64,000 nucleotides of DNA from contig JBKQUM010000078.1 of assembly GCA_052140165.1 (NCBI GenBank), forward strand, positions 1 through 64,000, in the 5' to 3' direction. How positions within the stretch are numbered: position 1 is the first letter of the stretch; each line of letters opens with the position of its first letter. The notes beneath the pieces are model-generated. The model was given only the letters and a program-made list of their open reading frames with translations. It did not search any database and was not told where the DNA came from. Positions 32,846 to 41,574 of this stretch are shown one piece after another. Origin of the DNA: Bog-473 sp052140165 (lineage in GTDB: Bacteria; Actinomycetota; Acidimicrobiia; Acidimicrobiales; RAAP-2). Made by a program: the position numbers and the translations under genes.

Positions 32846-34481
32846 GGCGCACACGGCCGCCGGATCCCGCCGCCGGAACATCCTCTTCATCACGACCGAC
32901 CAGCAGCGCTACGACAGCCTGGGCTGCAACGGCGGCACGGTGGCCCGCACCCCGGTGGTCGACCGCCTGGCCGCCGAGGGGATCAACTACCGGCGCGCCT
33001 ACAACCAGAACACGGTGTGCATGCCGGCGCGCTCGACCATGCTGACGGGCCAGTACGTGCGCACGCACGGCGTGGTGGCCAACGGCATCCCCCTGCCGGT
33101 CGACGCCCCCTCGGTCGCCCAGTACCTGCACGACACCGCGGGCTACCGGACCGCGCTCCTGGGCAAGGCGCACTTCGAGCCCGGCTTCGACCCGAAGCTC
33201 AGGTGGGAGGAGAACGCCCGGGTCGCCCGGGGCGACGACGGACCCTGGCGGGGCTTCGAGCGCTCGGAGCAGGCCATGCACGCCGCCGCCTGGGGGGACC
33301 ATCCCATCGCGCACTACGGCCGCTGGCTGAAGGAACACCACCCGGAGCACCTGCACAGCTTCGCCGGGCTGCTCCAGGCCGAGCCGGGTGGCGACACCGG
33401 CGCGCCCGAGACGAAGGACAACCCGATCCCGCGCGAGTGGTACCACACCGACTGGGTGGCCGACCTGACCGTGGACTGGCTCTCCTCGCTCGGCGACGAC
33501 GAGCCCTGGTTCTGCTGGATGTCGTTTCCCGACCCACACCACCCGTGGGACCCGCCGGCGTCCGAGCTCCCCCGGGTGCCGTGGCAGGACCTCGCGCTGC
33601 CGCCGGGCCACCCCGGCTCCGACGAGGCCATCCGTGAGGTCCTGGCGCGCAAGCCGGAACACTGGCTCGCCTTCTGGGAAGGGAGGTTCTCCAACATGGA
33701 GGGGGGGCCGGCGGCCTTCGTCCCCTCCCAGCTGACCCACGACCAGATCCGCGAGGTCAACGCGAAGGTCCACGTCATGAACGAGCTCATCGACGAGGCG
33801 TGCGGGCGGGTGCTGCGACGGGTCGAGCAGCGGGGCTGGCTGGCGGACACCGACGTCATCTTCACCACCGACCACGGCGAGATGCAGGGCGACTTCGGCC
33901 TCCTCTACAAGGGTCCGTACCATACTGACGCACTCATGCGACTGCCCTTCGTGTGGCGTCCGGCGCCGTCGGCCGCCATCGCGCCGGCGACCGTCGAGGA
34001 CCCGGTGGGCCAGGTCGACCTGGCCCCGACCTTTTGCGCCATCGCGGGCGTGGAGCCGGCGCCCTGGATGCAGGGCCACGCTCTTCCGTGCGCCGACGGC
34101 GAGCCAGGGCGAGAGCGCGCGCTGTGCGAGTGGGACAGCCAGTTCCCCGGCTACGGCATGCACCTGCGCTCCGTCTACCGCGACGGCTGGCTGTGCACCG
34201 TCTACGAGCCTTCCACCGCGGGGCAACCCAACGGCCTCGAAGAGGTCTGGGGCGACGGGGTCCTCGACCCGTGCCCCGTCGTCTACGAGCAGTCTCGCAG
34301 CGGGCCGGGCGGCGTGGGCATCGCGACCGGGGAGCTCTACCACGTCGAGCACGACCCCCATCAGTTCGACAACCTCTGGGACGACCCGGCCCGGCGCGCG
34401 CTGCGGGAGGATCTGGTGGCCGACCTCTACGCCAGCCTGCCCACCGAGGTGCGCCACCTCAAAGTGGAGGCGCCGGCCTGA
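32838..34481 (+). CDS. sulfatase (formylglycine-dependent)
   Basis: 547 residues of the alkaline-phosphatase-superfamily sulfatases. NILFITTDQQRYDSLGC gives the first metal Asp pair; Cys61 in VCMPARSTMLTG is the residue turned to formylglycine; TDVIFTTDHGEMQGDFGLLY gives the second metal site. Cys-type sulfatases need a formylglycine-generating enzyme, not present here. The C-terminal third is typical of choline-sulfatase and arylsulfatase groups. No signal peptide is visible, so it is probably cytoplasmic. It overlaps the DUF1330 gene by 8 bases. Confidence 0.92.
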   Translation: MPEAHTAAGSRRRNILFITTDQQRYDSLGCNGGTVARTPVVDRLAAEGINYRRAYNQNTVCMPARSTMLTGQYVRTHGVVANGIPLPVDAPSVAQYLHDTAGYRTALLGKAHFEPGFDPKLRWEENARVARGDDGPWRGFERSEQAMHAAAWGDHPIAHYGRWLKEHHPEHLHSFAGLLQAEPGGDTGAPETKDNPIPREWYHTDWVADLTVDWLSSLGDDEPWFCWMSFPDPHHPWDPPASELPRVPWQDLALPPGHPGSDEAIREVLARKPEHWLAFWEGRFSNMEGGPAAFVPSQLTHDQIREVNAKVHVMNELIDEACGRVLRRVEQRGWLADTDVIFTTDHGEMQGDFGLLYKGPYHTDALMRLPFVWRPAPSAAIAPATVEDPVGQVDLAPTFCAIAGVEPAPWMQGHALPCADGEPGRERALCEWDSQFPGYGMHLRSVYRDGWLCTVYEPSTAGQPNGLEEVWGDGVLDPCPVVYEQSRSGPGGVGIATGELYHVEHDPHQFDNLWDDPARRALREDLVADLYASLPTEVRHLKVEAPA

Positions 34482-34484
34482 GCG

Positions 34485-35291
34485 TCACACGGACACGGCG
34501 GGCGTCGCCCGCTCTATGGCGCCCCACCCGCTCGAGAGCTCGCGGCGGGCCTGTTCGGCCCGGTGGCCGCCCCGCAGCCCGAAGAGCCGCTTGGCCAGGA
34601 GGAGGTAGAGCACGACCGCGAGGTTGATGATCAGGGTGACGACCTTGAACACGCTCACGCCGCGCGTGAGCTCGTAGACCTCGTAGGGCACGAGGATGGT
34701 GGTGGCGACGAAGGTCAGGTACTCGGCCCATCGCTTGTTGAGCCAGAGGCCGACCATCTCGGTGGCCTCGAGCGCCGCATAGGCCAGGAGCACCCCGCCG
34801 AGGATCCGCAAGTGCGACGGGGTGTACTTGAAGGCCCGGCCGAGGTAGCCGAGGACCCCGCGGGCCCCTGAGGCGCCGGGCGCCCCCCCCGCCAGGGCAT
34901 CCATGATGTTCTCGTAGTCGCGGTGCAGGACCTGATCGTGCGCGGCGAAGGTGAACAGCACGATGGCCAGACTGGTCAGCACCACGACGTGGATCGCCCG
35001 GTCGAGGGCGATCAGGCGTAGGACGTACCTGTCGCGCAGGGCCGCGCCACGGAGCGGCAGCGCGATCTCGTCCCGATTCTCCATCCGCTCGCGGCTCGGG
35101 TGCTCCGGTGTCGGTCGCTGAACCCAATCGTCGCAGCGCAGGCACCGGTGCCAGCGCACCCCGCCGTCCTCGCGCACGAGCAGCGCGTCGCCGGGTGTGA
35201 TGGTCGCCACGTCCGTCCCGACCAGGACGTGACCCGACCACGCGCAGGTGAGCAGCTCGTATCGGTTCGAGGGTCGACGACGTCCCGCCAC
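34485..35291 (-). CDS. DUF2127 membrane protein
   Basis: 268 residues. The first 95 residues are soluble with a CxxC pair in WHRCLRCDDWV, which could bind metal. The rest has four membrane segments typical of DUF2127 (RLIALDRAIHVVVLTSLAIV and YLTFVATTILVPYEVYELTR). No function is known. The GTG start has TAACCT (rc of 35298-35303) 6 bases upstream and is leaderless. The joined zinc-ribbon-like N-terminus is not part of most DUF2127 proteins. Confidence 0.82.
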   Translation of the reverse strand: MAGRRRPSNRYELLTCAWSGHVLVGTDVATITPGDALLVREDGGVRWHRCLRCDDWVQRPTPEHPSRERMENRDEIALPLRGAALRDRYVLRLIALDRAIHVVVLTSLAIVLFTFAAHDQVLHRDYENIMDALAGGAPGASGARGVLGYLGRAFKYTPSHLRILGGVLLAYAALEATEMVGLWLNKRWAEYLTFVATTILVPYEVYELTRGVSVFKVVTLIINLAVVLYLLLAKRLFGLRGGHRAEQARRELSSGWGAIERATPAVSV

Positions 35292-35331
35292 GGCGCCAGG
35301 TTAAGCCAGGGCCCCCCGACGACCCTCGTCT

Positions 35332-36228
35332 TCAGACGAGCCCGGCCAGCGCTCCGCCCAGGAAGCGTCGCGGCGCCTCGACCATGGGGTAGTGGCCCAC
35401 CCCTTCCAGGCGCGTGGCGGTCGCGTCGGGGCGGGCGTCCAGCAGCGTGTCCACCATGGAAGGGACGGCGATGGGGTCGTCAAGTCCCCAGACGATGTGC
35501 AGTGGCGAGGGATCGGTCTCGATCGCCCCGGTGAACCGCCGCTCGTTGGCGCGCCGTTCCTCTATGTAGCGGATCAGGCGCGGCAGCACCCGGTGTCCGT
35601 CGTCGTGGACGACCTGCGCGGCGGCGGGGGGAACGGGGTCCACCGTCCAGCCCTCTGGGACGAGCGGTGTGGCGGCGCTGAACGTCTCGCGCAGGCTCTG
35701 CGCGACGGTCGCGGCGTCAATTGGGATCGGGCCGGCCAGCACCTCGTCGGGCAACCCGAGCAGCATCTCCTGGCCGCCGGTCAGGTGTGCCTGGTCGATG
35801 TAGATGCTGCCGTTGGTCACGACCCGGCGCGTCACCTCCACCTTCCACGCTCCCTCGGCCCGCCGGGCCAGGAGCTCACCACCGACCGTGTCGCCCATGT
35901 CGTGGGTCAGCAGGGCCAGGCGGTCGACCCCGAGCGCGGCCAGGTAGGCGGTGGCGATGTCGGCCTGCAACGCAATGGTGTAGGCACGGTCGGGTTTGGC
36001 CGAGAGGCCGTAGCCCAGCATGTCGAAGAGAAGGACACGACGCCCGGCCCGCAGGCCGTCGAGCACCGCGGCGTAGTCGAACGACGACGTCGGGAAGCCG
36101 TGCAGCACGAGGAGGGGCGCGTGGCGCTCGGGCCCGATGGACGGCGCGTCAATGGTGAAGATGCGCTCGCCGCAGAGCTCACGCCGGGTGCCGATCGCCT
36201 CCCAGCCCGTGCCGGTGGTGATGGTCAT
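35332..36228 (-). CDS. alpha/beta hydrolase with Asp nucleophile (dehalogenase/epoxide hydrolase type)
   Basis: 298 residues. The oxyanion motif is LLVLHGFPTSSFDY, and the nucleophile elbow reads LLTHDMGDTVGG: Asp110 replaces the usual Ser, as in haloalkane dehalogenases and epoxide hydrolases. The acid Asp lies in VWGLDDPIAVPS and the His in LEGVGHYPMVEAP. It may cleave haloalkanes, epoxides or related small molecules. The start overlaps the stop of the LLM oxidoreductase (ATGA), so both are made together. Confidence 0.87.
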   Translation of the reverse strand: MTITTGTGWEAIGTRRELCGERIFTIDAPSIGPERHAPLLVLHGFPTSSFDYAAVLDGLRAGRRVLLFDMLGYGLSAKPDRAYTIALQADIATAYLAALGVDRLALLTHDMGDTVGGELLARRAEGAWKVEVTRRVVTNGSIYIDQAHLTGGQEMLLGLPDEVLAGPIPIDAATVAQSLRETFSAATPLVPEGWTVDPVPPAAAQVVHDDGHRVLPRLIRYIEERRANERRFTGAIETDPSPLHIVWGLDDPIAVPSMVDTLLDARPDATATRLEGVGHYPMVEAPRRFLGGALAGLV

Positions 36229-37172
36229 GTGCCCGCCAGCTTGCTCACGAGGGGCCCCAGGGTCTCCCAGGAGTCGGACTCGATCGACCAGTACGAGATG
36301 CCGTACTCGGCCCGTCGCCACTCGAGCTCCTCGGCCATCTCGTCGAGCGTCCCGACCAGGGCCAGCGGGACGTGGAGTGCATCGTCGGGCTGAATGCCGA
36401 AGGCGGGCGCCATCTGCGCCGCCAGACCGGCCGCATCGTCGGTGACCAGGACGAAGCCGATGAGGGAATTGAGCTCGAGGTCGTCGAAGCGCTCACCCGC
36501 CGCCTCCTTGACCCAGGCCACCTTCTGGCGGGTGCGCTCGGGTGTGGCGTCGGCGGCCGTCTCGGCCCCGCCCGTCCCCTCGCGCAGGTTGACGTTGATG
36601 CTGACGATGTCCGCGTTGCGGGCGGCGAAGGACAGCACCCGCCTGCCCCCGCCGCCGATGATGAGCGGGGGACCGGGTCGCTGGACCGGCCTCGGGGTCA
36701 GGGAGTGCCCCAGCACCTCGTAGTGCTCGCCGTGGAAATTGAACGGCCCGTCGGTGCGCAGCAGCCCCTGGACGACCTTCACCGCCTCCTCGAAGCGCGC
36801 CACCCGCACCGCGGGATGGTCGTAGGGGAGACCGGCCTCGTCGTAGTCGGTGCGCATCCAGCCGGCTCCGAGGCTCAGCTCGAATCGACCGTCGCTCAGA
36901 AGGTCGAGGGTGGCCGCCTCCTTGGCCAGCACGAACGGGTGGCGGTAGTCGTTGCAGAACACGAGCGAGCCCATGCGCAGCGTGGTCGTGGCCGCCGCCA
37001 CGGCGGCGAGCGCCGGCACGGGGGCCAGCTGGTCGCCGAAGTGGTCGGGCATGAGCAGCGCGCTGTACCCGGCGCTCTCGGCCCGCCGGGCCTGCTCGGC
37101 CCACGAGCGGGCCGTGCCGTCGGGGCCCCTGCTCAGTTGCGCGGCGAAGCGGAATTTGCGGTCGTGTGCCAT
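36225..37172 (-). CDS. LLM-class F420-dependent oxidoreductase (TIGR03621-like)
   Basis: 315 residues of a luciferase-like TIM barrel. Motifs: FRFAAQLSRGPDGTARSWAE, TLRMGSLVFCNDYRHPFVLA and LSLGAGWMRTDYDEAGLPYD. Features match the TIGR03621 group of F420-dependent enzymes. The ATG at 37172 (MAHDRKFRF) is preferred; a GTG at 37190 is possible. The gene heads a two-gene unit with the alpha/beta hydrolase, suggesting a short catabolic pair acting on one compound. Confidence 0.88.
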   Translation of the reverse strand: MAHDRKFRFAAQLSRGPDGTARSWAEQARRAESAGYSALLMPDHFGDQLAPVPALAAVAAATTTLRMGSLVFCNDYRHPFVLAKEAATLDLLSDGRFELSLGAGWMRTDYDEAGLPYDHPAVRVARFEEAVKVVQGLLRTDGPFNFHGEHYEVLGHSLTPRPVQRPGPPLIIGGGGRRVLSFAARNADIVSINVNLREGTGGAETAADATPERTRQKVAWVKEAAGERFDDLELNSLIGFVLVTDDAAGLAAQMAPAFGIQPDDALHVPLALVGTLDEMAEELEWRRAEYGISYWSIESDSWETLGPLVSKLAGT

Positions 37173-37262
37173 GGCGCCATCGTGCCCCACATCGCGCTAG
37201 GGATGCGCCGCCGCGTTGGTCGTCGCCAGGACCAGGGCGTTGGTCCGCTCCCGCGATGGCGT

Positions 37263-38615
37263 TCAGCCGGCGAACTTCCCGGTCACGAACCGCTCCAGCA
37301 GGAAGTAACCGCACGGCAGGAACAGGAACAGCAGCGCCCGCTCGCGCCACTGGTGCCGTGCCACCCAGAGGCCCAGTGCGGCGAAGAACGGGAACAGCAC
37401 GAGCACCTCGCGGCTCTCGGAGAGAAGGATCGTCTGAAAGGTGAACACGCACCACACCAGCCCGAGGAGCACTCCGTAGGAGGGGCGGATGCGTAGGAAC
37501 GCCAGGACGGCCGCGACGGCGAGCAGCAGCACCGTGACGAGATCGAAGAGCTCCGTGACCGACGCCGTCGAGGTGTCGAGCAGCCTCCAGTGCACCAGGT
37601 CGGAGACGGCATGGCCGATGGACGTCCAGGGCCAGCTCACGTGGCGGTGCCACTGCGCCTGGGACCTCACGAAGGCGAGCCACTCGCCGAAGTGCGCCTT
37701 CTGGTAGGCGACCCACGCCACGAAGGCCAGCACCGTCGGGGCGGCGACGGCCGTCAGGCGGGCGGCGGTCACCCGGGCCGGGGACAGCCACTCGAGGTCA
37801 CGCCCCGCCCGCCAGGTGTCCCGCCCGCGTGGCGCGAACCACACCTCCATGGCGAGCGGGACCAGCAGCAGCACGAGGTAGTACTTCCCCATGGCCGCCG
37901 CGGCCGCCAGCAACCCGGCGGCGGCGAAGTGCCCCCGCCGGACCGCCAGGAAGGCGAGGGTCCCCGCCGCCAGGGTGACCGACTCGGGATAGGTGGCCAC
38001 CAGGAAGAAGGCGGACGGCCAGGCGAGCAGCATCACGCACGCGCCGTCGGCCGCCGGGCGCCCGGCCTCGAGGTCGACGAGCTTCCACAGTGCGGCCAGG
38101 GCGACGACCAGCCCCACCGTGCTCACGAGCTCGCTGCTCGTCACGTAGCCGATGCCGGTGATGTCGTGGGTGATGCGGGTCAGCGCGGGGTAGAGGGGCC
38201 CGAACGCGTAGAAGGCCCGGTTGCCCGTCTGCGCAGCCCCCACGGCGTGGGCGGGGTAGCCGTGCGCGGCGAGGGAGAGGTAGTAGCCGACGTCCCACTG
38301 GGCCAGGATGTTGGCGAGCGTGGAGGGGTGCCGCGCCACGATGTGGGGGAAGTTCACCCCGTCGGCGCTGACCAGCGCGACCCAGGTGACGATGAGGCGG
38401 AACCCGATGGTGGCGCCAACGGCGATGGTCAACGGGCGGCGCCACTCCGCCCACATGCCGCGCCAGCGACCGGCGGTGCTGGCGACGGTGTCGGCATCGC
38501 TGCCGGTGTCGTTGTTGGAACCGGCAACACCGTCGTAGGGCGGCCGCGTCGCGGGGGCGCCCCGTGCCGGACCCTCGGCGGTGGCGACGTCAGCTCCCGG
38601 GGACCACTCAGTCAC
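37263..38615 (-). CDS. PIG-V-like GT-C mannosyltransferase
   Basis: 450 residues with about ten membrane helices. The loop ILAQWDVGYYLSLAAHGYP has the acidic residue and W/Y pattern of PIG-V/PigM-type mannosyltransferases that use polyprenyl-phosphate mannose outside the membrane. FYAFGPLYPALTRI and AWPSAFFLVATYPESVTLA are further family motifs. The GTG start has TACGGT (rc of 38625-38630) 9 bases upstream, leaderless. It could act on lipoglycans or surface proteins. No linked mannan genes are visible. Confidence 0.85.
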   Translation of the reverse strand: MTEWSPGADVATAEGPARGAPATRPPYDGVAGSNNDTGSDADTVASTAGRWRGMWAEWRRPLTIAVGATIGFRLIVTWVALVSADGVNFPHIVARHPSTLANILAQWDVGYYLSLAAHGYPAHAVGAAQTGNRAFYAFGPLYPALTRITHDITGIGYVTSSELVSTVGLVVALAALWKLVDLEAGRPAADGACVMLLAWPSAFFLVATYPESVTLAAGTLAFLAVRRGHFAAAGLLAAAAAMGKYYLVLLLVPLAMEVWFAPRGRDTWRAGRDLEWLSPARVTAARLTAVAAPTVLAFVAWVAYQKAHFGEWLAFVRSQAQWHRHVSWPWTSIGHAVSDLVHWRLLDTSTASVTELFDLVTVLLLAVAAVLAFLRIRPSYGVLLGLVWCVFTFQTILLSESREVLVLFPFFAALGLWVARHQWRERALLFLFLPCGYFLLERFVTGKFAG

Positions 38616-38666
38616 GGCCCCGCAACCGTACCGCAGGGCACCGCGCGCGGGCCGGGGATCCGCCTC

Positions 38667-38690
38667 TTAGATGAAGCTTTAGATGAAGCT
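38667..38690. repeat. 12-bp tandem duplication over an SDR stop codon
   Basis: ttagatgaagct appears twice back to back (38667-38678 and 38679-38690). Read leftward it duplicates the codons Ser-Phe-Ile plus the TAA stop of the SDR gene, so a second copy of the stop follows the real one. It looks like a slippage event with no effect on the protein. Confidence 0.8.
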
Positions 38691-39590
38691 GAAGTCGGGC
38701 ACGGCCGAGCTGATGCCCTTGAAGAGGTCGCCCTTGGCGGCCACGAGCTCCTCGGGCGTCCAGGCCCTGTCGCGGGTCACCTGGCCGACCGCCTTGAACG
38801 CGCTCATGGCGTAGATGTCGGCGCCGAACACGACGAGGATCTGCCCGGTGATGTCGGCCGACGCCGGCGCGGCCAAGAAGGCCACGACGTTGGCGATGTT
38901 CTTGGGATCCCATGCGTCGAAGGCGCCCTCGGCGGCGCTCATGCCGTCGCCCCCGAAGAGGGTCTCGGTCATGCGGGTGCGGGCCCGCGGCGCAATGGCG
39001 TTGGAGGTCACGCCGTAACGGCCGAGCTCGCGGGCCTCGACCCAGGTGAGCGCGGCGATGCCGGCCTTGGCGGCGGCGTAGTTCGCCTGGCCCGCGTTCC
39101 CGAAGAGGCCGGCCTCCGACGAGGTGTTGATGATGCGACCCGTCACGTCCTCGCCCGACTTGGACCGGTTGCGCCAGTAGACGGCGGCGTGGTGGGTGGC
39201 GGCGAAGTGACCCTTGAGGTGGACGCGGATCACGTCGTCCCAGTCCGACTCGTCCATGTTGAAGGACATCTTGTCGCGCAGGATCCCCGCGTTGTTGACG
39301 AGGATGTCGAGCGAGCCGTAGGTGTCGATCGCCTGCTCGACGACGTTCTTGCCGCCGGCCCACGAGCTGATGTCGTCGCCGTTGACGGCAGCGTCGCCGC
39401 CTGCACCCTGAATCAGCGCCACGACCTCCTCGGCGGGGTGCGCGTCACCGCCGCTCTCGCCGTGCAGTCCCGCACCGACGTCGTTGACGACGACCCGGGC
39501 TCCCTCGGCGGCGAGCAGGAGCGCCTCTTCGCGCCCGATGCCCCGTCCCGCACCGGTGACGACCGCCACCTTTCCGTCGAGCAGTCCCAT
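38679..39590 (-). CDS. SDR, 3-hydroxyacyl dehydrogenase-like
   Basis: 303 residues. TGAGRGIGREEALLLAAEGA and VVVNDVGAGLHGESGG, NNAG, and catalytic NYAAAKAG place it in the SDR group of peroxisomal multifunctional-enzyme-type 3-hydroxyacyl-CoA dehydrogenases (the KR domain of MFE-2), where the long V-N-D-x-G insertion is typical. It would act in beta-oxidation of acyl-CoA. The ATG at 39590 (MGLLDGKVAV) is preceded by GGGAGG; longer upstream starts lack homology. The stop is duplicated in a 12-bp tandem repeat. Confidence 0.88.
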   Translation of the reverse strand: MGLLDGKVAVVTGAGRGIGREEALLLAAEGARVVVNDVGAGLHGESGGDAHPAEEVVALIQGAGGDAAVNGDDISSWAGGKNVVEQAIDTYGSLDILVNNAGILRDKMSFNMDESDWDDVIRVHLKGHFAATHHAAVYWRNRSKSGEDVTGRIINTSSEAGLFGNAGQANYAAAKAGIAALTWVEARELGRYGVTSNAIAPRARTRMTETLFGGDGMSAAEGAFDAWDPKNIANVVAFLAAPASADITGQILVVFGADIYAMSAFKAVGQVTRDRAWTPEELVAAKGDLFKGISSAVPDFSFI

Positions 39591-39714
39591 GGTGATGCCT
39601 CCCTGTCGTCGTGCGCCGGTGTGCGAGCCGGGCCGCTCGTCCCGGAGGGCTGGGCCCGGTGCGCGGTGCCGTATGGCCGCCGCGCCGCGCACGCAGTGTG
39701 GCCGATGGGCCTGC

Positions 39715-40749
39715 TCAGGGGCAAAAGCGGGCCACCGCCTCGGCGGTGACCTGGCTGATCAGGGCGGCCGTCTCGCCCCTGGCCCTGACGCGTCCGAACC
39801 GGCTGGTCAGGCTCACCACCTCCATGCCGTCGGGGGGCGCGGCCAGTAGGGCCCGGTCGACGCCGCCCGCCACGCACAGGACCGGCAGGGGCCGTCCCGA
39901 CCTGGCCCGGGCGAGCGCGAGCACGCCGCCCGGCACCTTGCCGTGGAACGAGGGCGGGTCGAGGTGGCCCTCGCCCGTGACGACCAGGTCCGCACGCGCC
40001 AGGCGATCCGCCAGGCCGACGAGACGGGCGACGAGGTCGAAGCCCGGCTCTATCCGGGCCCCGAGCGCGACCAGGCCGCCGGCGAGCCCCCCGGCGGCGC
40101 CGGCACCGGGCACGCCGGTGACGTCGACGCCCGCCTCGCGCCGATAGCGCGCCGCCACCTCGGCCAGGCGTCGCCCGAGCGCCTCGACCTGGGCCGGGGT
40201 GGCGCCCTTCTGCGGCCCGAAGACCGCGGCGGCCTCGAGGAACGGTGTGGTGACGTCGCAGGCCACGACGAGCTCCACCCCGTGCAGGGCGTCCGGCGAT
40301 CCCACGGCGTCGTAGGCACCCTGGCCCCCGTCGGTGGTCGCCGAGCCCCCGCAGCCGATCACGATACGGCGCGCCCCGGCCTCGCGCGCCGCCACCAGCA
40401 GCTGCCCGACGCCGGCCGTGCCGGCGCGCACCGGGTCGTCGCCCCGTGGTCGCGGCAACAGGGCGCGCCCGGCGGCCCGTGACATCTCGATCACGGCGGT
40501 GGGACCGTCGGCGCCCGGCCCCGCCAGCATGCGCCACTCGGCCTCGACCGGCCTGGCGAGCGGGCCCGCGACCGTGGTCGTGCGCGGCGTCCCACCCAAC
40601 GCGTCCAGCAGGCCCTCGCCCCCGTCGGACATCGGGATCTCGTCGGCCGTCCATCCCGCCCGGCGTGCCGCGTCACCGGCCGCCGCCGCCGCCTCCGCCG
40701 CCGAGACGGTCCCGCGGAATTTGTCCGGTGCGGCGACGAGGTGGGGCAC
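39715..40749 (-). CDS. glycerate 2-kinase (GarK/GlxK family)
   Basis: 344 residues of the glycerate kinase type 1 family: LVAAPDKFRGTVSAAEAAAA at the N-terminus, IVIGCGGSATTDGGQGAYDA in the middle, and VVTGEGHLDPPSFHGKVPGG late, matching nucleotide and glycerate binding. It phosphorylates glycerate to 2-phosphoglycerate. The family is usually 370-380 residues, and this is slightly short. The GTG start has TAGCTT (rc of 40758-40763) 8 bases before it and is leaderless. Confidence 0.9.
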   Translation of the reverse strand: MPHLVAAPDKFRGTVSAAEAAAAAGDAARRAGWTADEIPMSDGGEGLLDALGGTPRTTTVAGPLARPVEAEWRMLAGPGADGPTAVIEMSRAAGRALLPRPRGDDPVRAGTAGVGQLLVAAREAGARRIVIGCGGSATTDGGQGAYDAVGSPDALHGVELVVACDVTTPFLEAAAVFGPQKGATPAQVEALGRRLAEVAARYRREAGVDVTGVPGAGAAGGLAGGLVALGARIEPGFDLVARLVGLADRLARADLVVTGEGHLDPPSFHGKVPGGVLALARARSGRPLPVLCVAGGVDRALLAAPPDGMEVVSLTSRFGRVRARGETAALISQVTAEAVARFCP

Positions 40750-40789
40750 GCCGACGAAAGCTAACGGGTCGGGTGCCGGTCAGCAGGGG

Positions 40790-40876
<87 letters not shown>

Positions 40877-40954
40877 GGTCCCGCGGTGCGGGTGAACAGG
40901 GAGTGTACGGCCATGTGCCTACGGATGCCCGCTCCGCCCACTAGCCTCGTGGCC

Positions 40955-41572
40955 ATGCCTCACGCATCAGAAGCCCCCAGGATCACGGCTGCCGGGGCCG
41001 ACCTCGAGTCGGCTGGCCGGGTCTTCCAGCAGCTCCTCAAGGAGCGCATCGTGTTCATCGGCAGCGCGATCGACCAGGTGACGGCCAACCTCGTCTGCGC
41101 CCAGCTCATCCTCCTGGAGGCCGAGGACCCCGACAAGGACATCTCGCTGTACATCAACTCCCCGGGCGGCTCGGTCACCGACGGCCTGGCCATCTACGAC
41201 ACCATGCAGTACGTGCGCCCCGACGTCTCGACCATCTGCGTCGGACTGGCCGCCAGCATGGGCCAGTTCCTGCTCTGCGCCGGCGCTCCCGGCAAGCGGT
41301 ACGCCCTTCCGCATTCGCGCATCCTCATGCACCAGCCTTCGGGATCCATGCAGGGCCAGGCAGCGGACATCGCGATCCAGGCCGAGCAGATCATCTACCT
41401 GAAGCGGATGATGGCGGAGCGCATCGCCTTCCACACCGGGCAGCCGCTCGAGCGGATCGAGACGGATTCGGACCGCGACCGCTGGTTCACCGCCGACGAG
41501 GCGTGCGAGTACGGCTTCATCGACAAGGTCATCGACCATTCGACGGCCACCGCAGCGGCAGGGAACAAATAG
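40955..41572 (+). CDS. clpP: ATP-dependent Clp protease proteolytic subunit
   Basis: 205 residues. The catalytic triad is complete: Ser101 in GLAASMGQFLLCAG, His126 in RILMHQPSG, Asp175 in SDRDRWF. INSPGGSVTDGLAIYDTMQY is the substrate-cleft region. ClpP forms the barrel that degrades proteins fed by ClpX or ClpC, including SsrA-tagged ones. No clpX follows; instead a Wzm-type transporter gene starts two bases after the stop. ATG at 40955 lies 7 bases after TAGCCT (40942-40947), leaderless; a longer upstream frame has no homology. Actinobacteria usually carry two or more clpP genes; this one stands alone. Confidence 0.93.
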   Translation: MPHASEAPRITAAGADLESAGRVFQQLLKERIVFIGSAIDQVTANLVCAQLILLEAEDPDKDISLYINSPGGSVTDGLAIYDTMQYVRPDVSTICVGLAASMGQFLLCAGAPGKRYALPHSRILMHQPSGSMQGQAADIAIQAEQIIYLKRMMAERIAFHTGQPLERIETDSDRDRWFTADEACEYGFIDKVIDHSTATAAAGNK

Positions 41573-41574
41573 GC

